Assembly (NCBI GenBank): GCA_021159845.1
Contig: JAGHDS010000337.1
Span: 1 to 9,772, forward strand
Direction of reading: 5' to 3'
DNA: 9,772 nucleotides
Source: Anaerolineae bacterium
GTDB taxonomy: Bacteria; Chloroflexota; Anaerolineae; DUEN01
This document shows positions 1 through 5,701 of the stretch, in pieces. The notes beneath the pieces were generated by a model. That model was not told the DNA's origin. It did not search any database and worked only from the letters and a program-made list of their open reading frames with translations. Every line of letters begins with the position of its first letter. Position 1 is the stretch's first letter. Both the position numbers and the translations under genes were made by a program.

Positions 1-3000
1 CCATCACCGGCCCTGCCGGCCGCACGCTGACCTTTGAGTACGCTTCGCCGGTGAGCTCAACGCTCATCTCTCGCATTACGGATTACGCATCACGCAATAT
101 TCAATTTACTTACAACATCACCGGCGAACTCACCACCGTCACCGACGTCATGGGCTACACCACCACCATGACGTACGACGCCAACCACCGCCTGCTCACC
201 ATCACGGATGCCAATGGTCACACCTTCGTGCGCAACGTCTACGATGCCAAAGGTCGGGTGGTGGAGCAATATGACGCGCTGGGGAACAAGTGGACCTTCG
301 CCTACGACGAGCCCGCGCACAAGACGCGGGTCACCGACCCGCGGGGGTACACCACCGTCTATGAGTACGACGGCGAGTGGCGCCTCATCCGCGAGACGGA
401 TCCGCTGAATCACACCGCCATCTACGCCTACGACGCCGACAACAACCGCACGCAGATCGTGGATAGGCGGGGTTACACGACCACCCTGGCCTACGACGAC
501 CGGGGCAACGTGCTGGTCATCACCGACACGCTGGGCTTCATCCGTACCTTCACCTACGACAGCCGCAACAACCTGCTCAGCGAGACCGATCCGCTGGGCC
601 ACACCACAACCTACGAATACGACGCCCACTCCAACCTTATCCGCCGCACGGATGCCCTGGGCAACGTGACCACCTGGGCCTACGATGTCTACGGCCAGCT
701 TATCAGTACAACTGACGCCCGTGGCAACACGACGCAGTACGCTTACGACACCTGGGGCAATCAGGTTACCATCACCGATGCGCTGGGCAACGTCACGACA
801 TTTACCTATGACAACGTGGGCCGCAAGTTGAGCGAAATGGATCCGCTCGGACGGAGTACGCAATATGCCTACGACGCGGCCAACCGGCTCCTATCCGTCA
901 CCGACCCTCTGGGGAACACCACCACCTACACCTACGATCCGGTGGGCAACCGCATTGCCATGACGGATGCGTTGGGCCGCACCACGCAGTACGCCTACGA
1001 CGCGAAGGATCGACTGGTCGTCATCTCTGACACCCTGGGGAATACCACCACTTACACCTACGACGCGGTGGACAACCAGACGGCGGTCACCGATCCGCTG
1101 GGCCGCACGACGACCTACACCTACGACGCCCTCAACCGCCGTACCTCGGTCACGGATCCGTTGGGGAACACGACCACCTATTCCTACGATGCCAATGGTA
1201 ACCGGACGGGGATGATCGATGCCAACGGCAATACGACCGCCTACACGTACGACGCCCGCAACCAGCTCATCGCCGTCACCGACGCTGCAGGCGGCACGGT
1301 GAGCTACACGTATGACGCCAACGGCAATCGCACGAGCATGACCGACGCCAATGGTCACACCACGACCTATACGTACGACGCCCTGAACCGTCTGGTATCC
1401 ATTACGGACCCACTGGGGAATACGACGACGTACACCTACGACGCGGTGGGTAACCGCACAGGCAAGACGAAACCCGATGGCACGGTGATCACCTACACCT
1501 ACGACGCGCTGGACCGGCTGGTGGGGGTCAGCGCGCCGGGCCTCAACATCACCTACGCCTACGACGCGGTGGGCAACCGCACATCGATAACCGACGCCAC
1601 CGGCACCACGACGTTCGCCTACGACGCGCTGAATCGGTTGACGGGCGTTACCTATCCCGATGGCCTCACCGTGAGCTACAGCTACGACGCCGTGGGCAAC
1701 CGTATCGGCATCACTTATCCGGGCGGCCAGCAGGTGACCTATGCCTATGACGCGGCGGATCGGATGATTAGCGTCACCGACTGGGCCGGGAATGTGGTCA
1801 CGTACACCTATGATGCCGCCGGTCAGGTCACGAACCTTGCCTATCCTAACGGCACGCATACAGCGTATAGCTACGATACCGCCGGGCGGTTGGCGGCTAT
1901 CACCCACAGCAACGGGGGTGGGACGTTCGCCAGTTTCAGTTACACCTATGACGCCGTAGGGAACCGGCTGAGTGAGGTCAGCACCGTCGGCACCACGGCT
2001 TACAGCTACGATGTGCTGTATCGTTTGACGGGGGTCACCTACCCCGATGGTGAGGTGGTGACTTATGCCTACGACCCTATGGGCAATCGCACGGCGATGA
2101 CCAGCACCGTCTCGGGTGGCGTGGCCTACGCCTATGATGCGGCGGATCGGCTGCTGACGGCAGGCGCCGACACCTTCACCTGGGATGCCAACGGCAATCT
2201 GAGCAGCCGGACTTACGGTGCTGCCACGGCCACCTATACTTTCGATCCGTTGGATCGCTTGACGCGGGTGGTCAGCGGCACGACCACAGTGGACTTCACG
2301 TACACCGGCGATGGCGTGCGGGTGGGGAAGACGGCCAATGGCACGACAACCGCGTACGTCCAGGACATGGCCACTCCGCTCCCCGTGGTGTTGGTGGAGA
2401 CGGTGGGTGGACAGGACACGTTGTACATCTACGGCCTGCACCTCATCGCCCAGGTGCGACCGGACGGCAGCCGCCGCTGGTATCATGCTGATGCGCTGGG
2501 CAGCGTCCGTGCTCTGACGGATGATGCGGGTCTGGTGGCAGCTACTTATGATTACGACGCCTTCGGCGCCATGCGCCGTCAGACCGACAGCGCCGGCAAC
2601 CCCTTCACCTTCACCGGGGAGCAGATGGATGGTGAGATCGGGCTAGTGCACCTGCGGGCGCGGTATTGTGATCCGACGGTGGGGCGGTTTGTGAGCAGGG
2701 ATAAATGCCCTGAGCTATATCAAATTTCGCAGGAAACGAACAGATTCATATATGTTTTAAACAATCCAGTGATCTTAACTGATCCAAGCGGATTAATGTA
2801 TTTATACCGGTCTAGACGGGTTGCTGCTTTTCTGGGGTTAGGTATGTCAATTCAAAAAACTATATATTACAATCCGATAACCGAAGAAAGCGAAATTCTT
2901 TGGAATGTGGGCTTTGGAGGTGGCCTTCCAGGGGTCAGAGTCTCTACCGAGGGGGGTAATAGCCAGTATTCCGAATGGAAGTATTTCTGTTCAAACACAT

Positions 3001-3041
3001 GGAGGATTAAATTTAGGTGGTGGAGCCAGCTTATCGAGTGA
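1..3041 (+). CDS. RHS/YD-repeat protein, 5'-partial, variable C-terminal tip (frame broken near 2951)
   Basis: The frame is open from base 3 through the left edge, so the true start and N-terminal domains are missing. The visible protein is about 34 YD repeats of roughly 21 residues (pattern TxTYDAxGNRTxxTDPLGNT), from about base 165 to 2330. It then has the conserved RHS core end: YHADALGSVRALTD (about 2481), YDYDAFG, FTGEQMDGEIGLVHLRARY and DPTVGRFVSRD (about 2668-2703), and NNPVILTDPSGL (about 2760-2796). In known RHS proteins the repeats form a hollow beta shell enclosing a C-terminal tip, often a toxin, that is cleaved just after the core. Here the tip starts near 2797 and its codon use turns AT-rich (ata, tta, aaa), unlike the core, which suggests tip exchange. 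This frame ends at 3041 after 28 unconvincing codons beyond a G6 run; the better tip sequence continues in the next frame to 3360. The RHS family call is firm; the tip function is unknown. Confidence 0.93.
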   Translation, partial: ITGPAGRTLTFEYASPVSSTLISRITDYASRNIQFTYNITGELTTVTDVMGYTTTMTYDANHRLLTITDANGHTFVRNVYDAKGRVVEQYDALGNKWTFAYDEPAHKTRVTDPRGYTTVYEYDGEWRLIRETDPLNHTAIYAYDADNNRTQIVDRRGYTTTLAYDDRGNVLVITDTLGFIRTFTYDSRNNLLSETDPLGHTTTYEYDAHSNLIRRTDALGNVTTWAYDVYGQLISTTDARGNTTQYAYDTWGNQVTITDALGNVTTFTYDNVGRKLSEMDPLGRSTQYAYDAANRLLSVTDPLGNTTTYTYDPVGNRIAMTDALGRTTQYAYDAKDRLVVISDTLGNTTTYTYDAVDNQTAVTDPLGRTTTYTYDALNRRTSVTDPLGNTTTYSYDANGNRTGMIDANGNTTAYTYDARNQLIAVTDAAGGTVSYTYDANGNRTSMTDANGHTTTYTYDALNRLVSITDPLGNTTTYTYDAVGNRTGKTKPDGTVITYTYDALDRLVGVSAPGLNITYAYDAVGNRTSITDATGTTTFAYDALNRLTGVTYPDGLTVSYSYDAVGNRIGITYPGGQQVTYAYDAADRMISVTDWAGNVVTYTYDAAGQVTNLAYPNGTHTAYSYDTAGRLAAITHSNGGGTFASFSYTYDAVGNRLSEVSTVGTTAYSYDVLYRLTGVTYPDGEVVTYAYDPMGNRTAMTSTVSGGVAYAYDAADRLLTAGADTFTWDANGNLSSRTYGAATATYTFDPLDRLTRVVSGTTTVDFTYTGDGVRVGKTANGTTTAYVQDMATPLPVVLVETVGGQDTLYIYGLHLIAQVRPDGSRRWYHADALGSVRALTDDAGLVAATYDYDAFGAMRRQTDSAGNPFTFTGEQMDGEIGLVHLRARYCDPTVGRFVSRDKCPELYQISQETNRFIYVLNNPVILTDPSGLMYLYRSRRVAAFLGLGMSIQKTIYYNPITEESEILWNVGFGGGLPGVRVSTEGGNSQYSEWKYFCSNTWRIKFRWWSQLIE
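165..2330 (+). repeat. Tandem YD-repeat coding array (about 63-bp unit)
   Basis: The core of the RHS gene is a diverged tandem array with a unit near 63 bp, centred on a tac-acc-tac-gac (YTYD) block. Between about 900 and 1500 neighbouring units are much more alike and form an alternating two-unit pattern: a DALNR-type unit, then a DAVGNR or DANGNR-type unit. Blocks such as ctggggaacaccaccacc recur with only synonymous changes. This suggests recent internal duplication or gene conversion, and makes the stretch prone to copy-number change and assembly collapse. Confidence 0.85.
2951..2956 (+). other. G6 homopolymer at the RHS tip frameshift
   Basis: Codons in the RHS frame across this run are GAG GGG GGT AAT. 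Removing one G gives GAG GGG GTA ATA and restores a long open frame to 3360. A shift at this point gives the most coherent protein on both sides. Homopolymer G runs are typical places for replication slippage, transcriptional slippage or sequencing error. Confidence 0.65.
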
Positions 3042-3360
3042 GTTGAATTTAACATCAGGAGAATCATCTATCACACCAAGATTAGGCTTTGTGAAAACCA
3101 AATTTTCAAGTGACATGAGTGTAACGCCTGCTTATGTCATCGGGGTCGGTTCTGAGGCTTCTGGCACTTTTAATATCACATATCATCGAGGTGCTCTTGG
3201 CGATTGGATTTATGATTTGTTTATTCAACCGTTCTACGATCTTAAACTTTACCGTATTGAAATGGAACACTACCGGCGAATGACAGAGATGATTTACCGC
3301 AAGAACAGCATTGGCGATGGCGCCAGCAGTTGGACTGGCCCACCCAGCGGCGGGAAGTAA
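2957..3360 (+). pseudogene. Out-of-frame continuation of the RHS C-terminal tip
   Basis: Skipping one base in the G run at 2951-2956 joins the RHS frame (…GVRVSTEG) to a +1 frame reading VIASIPNGSISVQTHGG and on to a TAA at 3358-3360, adding about 134 residues. This extension is Gly/Ser/Thr rich with alternating polar and hydrophobic residues (NLGGGASLSSELNL, AYVIGVGSEASGTFNITY). It then has a more helical, charged segment (FYDLKLYRIEMEHYRRMTEM) and a GC-rich end (GDGASSWTGPPSGGK). The glycine-rich beta pattern before the run (NVGFGGGLPGVRVSTEG) matches the style after it in this frame, not in the original one. No start codon with a ribosome binding site supports separate translation. It is either a disrupted gene, a consensus error in the homopolymer, or slippage. 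I do not recognise a toxin or adhesin family. Confidence 0.7.
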
Positions 3361-3448
3361 TCGCCTTGCATACTCAAAGCAGATGCCATGAGCGGCTTGC
3401 ACGCCGATAGGAATGAAAATAGGCGGCGGTGCAGCACAGCCAAGGCGA
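3361..3448 (+). repeat. Nested inverted repeats just after the RHS stop
   Basis: TCGCCTTG (3361-3368) and CAAGGCGA (3441-3448) are perfect 8-bp inverted arms. Between them TGCACGCCG (3398-3406) pairs with CGGCGGTGCA (3424-3433), giving nine pairs with one bulged G. The outer arm begins immediately after the RHS tip stop codon. It could fold into a structured RNA or act as a terminator, but no T run follows. It could also be the scar of an inserted element. Function unknown. Confidence 0.45.
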
Positions 3449-3455
3449 CGACACT

Positions 3456-3500
3456 TTCATCTGCGTAGATCGGCTTCTTCTGCGTCATCAGCGTTCATCC
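3456..3500. repeat. Degenerate TCTGCGT/AGCGTTCATC short repeat
   Basis: The stretch reads as short related units of about 10-12 bases (TCTGCGTAGATC, then TCTGCGTCATC, then AGCGTTCATCC). Intergenic repeats of this style, built from TCTGCG and CATCAGCG words, are to my knowledge scattered in many bacterial genomes, including Chloroflexota. Whether it is dispersed in this genome cannot be told from the window. Confidence 0.4.
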
Positions 3501-3536
3501 ATTCTATTTACGGAACGGTTACGTGGTCCATCTCTT

Positions 3537-3565
3537 TTGACAAAAGCCGAACTGTCATCTATGAT
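3537..3565 (+). promoter_or_regulatory. Sigma70-type promoter of the lipoprotein gene
   Basis: A perfect TTGACA (-35, 3537-3542), a 17-nt spacer and TATGAT (-10, 3560-3565, one mismatch to TATAAT) form a near-consensus housekeeping promoter. Transcription should begin near 3573, leaving a leader of about 175 nt before the lipoprotein start at 3748. The -35 box lies inside an 11-bp palindrome TTTTGACAAAA (3535-3545). TGACA (3538-3542) is also repeated inverted as TGTCA (3553-3557) ten bases on, so an operator overlapping the promoter is plausible. Confidence 0.65.
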
Positions 3566-3606
3566 AGGTTCCGGCTAGAGCTGGTTCGAGCATGTAGAGT
3601 CCACAC

Positions 3607-3619
3607 GTTGATTATCAAC
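3607..3619. promoter_or_regulatory. 13-bp palindrome in the lipoprotein leader (candidate operator)
   Basis: GTTGATTATCAAC is a perfect odd-centred dyad with 6-bp arms, about 35 nt downstream of the predicted transcription start. It is AT-rich in the style of repressor sites. No regulator is encoded nearby, so the assignment rests on symmetry and position alone. Confidence 0.35.
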
Positions 3620-3663
3620 TCGATTTCTCCCCTCTGCATTCTACTTGCCCAGGTAACTGCTCG

Positions 3664-3683
3664 CGAGGAGCACGCGCTCCTCG
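3664..3683 (+). other. Leader hairpin upstream of the lipoprotein
   Basis: CGAGGAGC (3664-3671) and GCTCCTCG (3676-3683) form a perfect 8-bp stem with a 4-nt loop, ending about 50 nt before the ribosome binding site. No T run follows, so it is not a standard terminator. It may stabilise the 5' leader or form part of a regulatory RNA fold. The CUCCUCG arm could also pair with the purine-rich ribosome binding site downstream. Confidence 0.45.
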
Positions 3684-3732
3684 TCGCCTCAGGTCTATTC
3701 TCAGAAGCGCCTAGCAAGCGTCACACATGTTT

Positions 3733-3740
3733 AAGGAGGA
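3733..3740 (+). promoter_or_regulatory. Strong ribosome binding site fixing the lipoprotein start
   Basis: AAGGAGGA lies 7 nt before the ATG at 3748. An in-frame ATG at 3727 lies upstream of this site, has no ribosome binding site itself, and would put MFKEEFP in front of an otherwise perfect lipoprotein signal peptide. The start at 3748 is therefore chosen. Confidence 0.9.
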
Positions 3741-3747
3741 ATTCCCC

Positions 3748-5052
3748 ATGAAGAAGGTTATCTACAAGCTGCTGATCATCATCCTGGTTGGACTGATTGT
3801 GGTGGGATGTAAAGGCAAGAAGAAGGAGACACCAACGCCGATCCCGACGCCGACATCGGCGGTTTCCGAGGCTAAGGCAGCCCCGACGCCAACATCAGCC
3901 ACAATGAAAGAGAAAGCCGCGCCAACGCCAACGCCCGAGGAGACACCCGTCACGCCCACGACAGCGCCGACGCCTGAAAGCAAGCCGACCGAGTCCATCG
4001 AGGTATCCCAGTCTCTGAAGGCCTTGCAAGAGCTGAACACGTACCGATCGCGACTTGTGGCGGACTGGGCCGAGGTGGAAGCAGGGAAGACGATCACAGG
4101 AAACATGGAATGGCTGGAAGAGCACGTCGTCAAGGATCACGCTTATCACGCGACCATGAAGATGCGCTCCTCTAAGGAGCCAGAACAACACCTCATGGAG
4201 CGAATCGTCATCGGCCAGACACAATGGCTGCGGTTCGACAACGAGGCATGGATTTCCCTCGGCGCTAATCAGGAAGCTGTGCCCGGCCTCGCCAACATCA
4301 TCACGCCAGAGGACTTCCTCAACAGCGTGGAAAATCCCAAGCTCGTGAAATCCGAGGAAGTCATCAACGGGGTTAAGACGAAGCACTACATCGTTACGAA
4401 GGAGCAACTCCCGAACTCAAACCTCCTCCTGCCAGACGGGGAGAAGGGTCTGGCCACAGCATCCAATGTCAAGATCCAGGATTTCCAGGCTGACTTCTGG
4501 ATCGCGGAAAAGGGTGGATACCTGGTCAAGTTCATTGTCAAGGATACGATGATTCAGAACCCCGACAGCGCGCAGCCAAAGCGCATCGAAAGCACGATGA
4601 CCTATGAGGTTTACGACGTCGGCGCCAAGATCAAAATCCAGCCACCAACGACAGCCTCCCAGCCATCATCCGAATCCGAAGGCAAGTCCTCATCCACGCA
4701 ACCAACACCTTCGGGCGCCGGGGCGATTCAGATCCCCTCGGAGGCAGGAGGGACCATCTCCTTGCCCGGCTTCGAGAAGAGCGGGCTTCCCCGACCGAAT
4801 GGCGCGGCCGTGATGGTATCCACGCCGGAGATGGCCATCATCAATGCACCACAACGAGTCAATGAAGTAGCCACTTTCTATGACCAGGCGCTCTCCCAGG
4901 CCGGTTGGACGAAACAAGAAACCGTAACCCAATCAAAGGATTTGATCCTCGAGAGCTACCAGAGGGGTAACGTTCAGCTCGGATTGACGATCACATGGGT
5001 TGGCGACGAGCAGCGCACTCAGATATTGCTCACCATTGAGCAGTCTAAGTGA
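3748..5052 (+). CDS. Secreted lipoprotein, Pro/Thr stalk, LolA/LppX-like domain and C-terminal domain
   Basis: The 434-residue protein starts MKKVIYKLL, followed by a hydrophobic segment (residues 8-19) and a lipobox VVGC with the lipidation Cys at residue 21, so it should be anchored outside the cytoplasmic membrane. Residues 22-82 are a charged then Pro-Thr rich stalk. About 84-295 form a domain (SLKALQELNTYRS…, repeated alternating strands, MTYEVYDVG at its end) that resembles the LolA/LppX/LprG half-barrel lipoproteins in style, which bind or carry lipids; this is an inference from pattern only. A Ser/Pro linker (about 300-330) leads to a C-terminal domain (about 345-434; VNEVATFYDQALSQAGWTKQ… then GLTITWV, ILLTIEQ). 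Such a domain recurs in Chloroflexota surface proteins as far as I recall, but I know no function. It has its own promoter and stands alone on this strand before the convergent junction. Not given a name. Confidence 0.85.
   Translation: MKKVIYKLLIIILVGLIVVGCKGKKKETPTPIPTPTSAVSEAKAAPTPTSATMKEKAAPTPTPEETPVTPTTAPTPESKPTESIEVSQSLKALQELNTYRSRLVADWAEVEAGKTITGNMEWLEEHVVKDHAYHATMKMRSSKEPEQHLMERIVIGQTQWLRFDNEAWISLGANQEAVPGLANIITPEDFLNSVENPKLVKSEEVINGVKTKHYIVTKEQLPNSNLLLPDGEKGLATASNVKIQDFQADFWIAEKGGYLVKFIVKDTMIQNPDSAQPKRIESTMTYEVYDVGAKIKIQPPTTASQPSSESEGKSSSTQPTPSGAGAIQIPSEAGGTISLPGFEKSGLPRPNGAAVMVSTPEMAIINAPQRVNEVATFYDQALSQAGWTKQETVTQSKDLILESYQRGNVQLGLTITWVGDEQRTQILLTIEQSK
3844..3921 (+). repeat. 13-residue (39-bp) repeat in the lipoprotein stalk
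   Basis: PTPTSAVSEAKAA (residues 33-45) is followed directly by PTPTSATMKEKAA (46-58), and a third partial unit starts PTPTPEETP. The copies share the PTPTSA start and the lysine-Ala-Ala end. The stalk appears to have grown by tandem duplication, as expected for a length-variable surface spacer. Confidence 0.65.
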
Positions 5053-5100
5053 AAATACAAAACGCGAGAGGAGAAGTGCCACAGACGCTTCCCCTCTCGC
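5051..5100. terminator. Hairpin terminator between convergent genes, best on the minus strand
   Basis: GCGAGAGGAGAAG (5064-5076) pairs with CTTCCCCTCTCGC (5088-5100) with 12 of 13 matches and an 11-nt loop. Read on the minus strand it is followed by GTTTTGTATTTTC, a T-rich tract, so it is a good intrinsic terminator for the RNase H-like gene ending at 5105. On the plus strand only TATCTC follows, so termination of the lipoprotein transcript would be weaker. It fills almost the whole 52-nt gap between the two stop codons. Confidence 0.75.
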
Positions 5101-5104
5101 TATC

Positions 5105-5701
5105 TCAATGCCCTAGCACGGCGACCGAATACTCCCGCGGCCGATGAGACAACACAACCCGCCCAAACCGTTGCAAAAGCTCGCGTATGCGCTGCCACCG
5201 ACACCGCATACGCTCATTCCGCACCTTCCAGACGCCATTCAGCTGGTTAATGACAAGCTTGCTATCCCCGCGAATCTCCAATATCACATGCTGTGAGTCC
5301 ACGCCGGCCCGCTCCAGACGGGCGAGCAATGCCTCCAAAGCGGCTATCAGCGTATCATATTCCGCTTCATTATTAGTCAGCCGGCCAAAGCGCAACCGAT
5401 ACACCTCCGGCGCCCGGCCGGGCCAGAGGAACGCGTAGCTCCCGTACGCCGGCCCAGGATTTCCACGACTACCACCGTCAAAAACGAGGACCAACCGTCT
5501 CTTCGATACAGCAATGGCATCCTCAGCCCCTGCAGCTTTCCCCGAAGACTTGTGACTCAACGGTTCTCCATCCTGTGTCACACTGCTTCTGCACCCCCCG
5601 CACACTTCCACAATACAGTAGCCTCGGCTAACAGACAATTCCTCTCCATCATGCAGGCACACTCTCGGGCTGGCGTTCACGTTGCGACCGATACCGGTCA
5701 T
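5105..5701 (-). CDS. RNase HI-like protein (RVT_3 type) with Cys-rich N-terminus
   Basis: The RNase H fold runs from about residue 68 to the end: VFDGGSRGNPGP (first catalytic Asp 75), TNNEAEY (Glu 114), EIRGDSKLVINQLNG (Asp 146). These match ribonuclease HI, which cuts RNA in RNA-DNA hybrids. The usual last motif (RE-N-x-AD-x-LAN) is here HRPREYSVAVLGH and then stop, so the fourth metal-binding Asp is replaced by Val 195 or absent; activity may be altered, or this may be normal for a subfamily. The N-terminus holds C15, H17, C29, C34 and C37 (VCGGC), possibly a small zinc knuckle. The start is uncertain. ATG 5701 overlaps the MBL gene by 53 bases and has no ribosome binding site. GTG 5662 sits just before C15. 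TTG 5638, with GGAGAGG at 5641-5647, would remove C15. It is the second gene of a unit with the MBL hydrolase, and both are probably cytoplasmic. Confidence 0.85.
   Translation of the reverse strand: MTGIGRNVNASPRVCLHDGEELSVSRGYCIVEVCGGCRSSVTQDGEPLSHKSSGKAAGAEDAIAVSKRRLVLVFDGGSRGNPGPAYGSYAFLWPGRAPEVYRLRFGRLTNNEAEYDTLIAALEALLARLERAGVDSQHVILEIRGDSKLVINQLNGVWKVRNERMRCRWQRIRELLQRFGRVVLSHRPREYSVAVLGH

Larger units (their letters stand above)
3361..3747. other. Gene-free intergenic region rich in dyads and regulatory signals
   Basis: No convincing coding sequence lies between the RHS tip stop and the lipoprotein start. The 112-codon frame at 3413-3751 has repeat-derived composition (SASSASSAFIHS), no ribosome binding site, and runs over the ribosome binding site and start of the lipoprotein gene. 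The region contains nested inverted repeats (3361-3448), a degenerate short repeat (3456-3500), a strong promoter (3537-3565), a palindrome (3607-3619) and a hairpin (3664-3683), each listed separately. Confidence 0.7.

Noticed and set aside
165..2330. Possible CRISPR-like or satellite repeat
   Set aside because: The regular unit of about 63 bp keeps the reading frame and encodes YD motifs, so it is a protein repeat.
891..2486. Long minus-strand open frame (531 codons) and its neighbour at 90-863, antisense to the RHS gene
   Set aside because: They arise because the repeat codons (tac gac, acc) contain no stops when read backwards. The products are repetitive Val/Gly/Arg strings (RVVGVGG) without a fold, and the RHS frame explains the DNA.
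2905..3360. Separate gene starting at ATG 2905
   Set aside because: No ribosome binding site. Its first 15 residues overlap a better RHS frame, and the coherent sequence begins only after the G run, so a frameshifted continuation fits better.
3727..3747. Upstream ATG as lipoprotein start
   Set aside because: It lies before the AAGGAGGA site and would place MFKEEFP ahead of a perfect signal peptide.
3413..3751. Small protein of 112 codons as a possible immunity gene
   Set aside because: No ribosome binding site, composition driven by the short TCTGCGT-type repeat and Arg/Ser runs, and it reads through the lipoprotein ribosome binding site.
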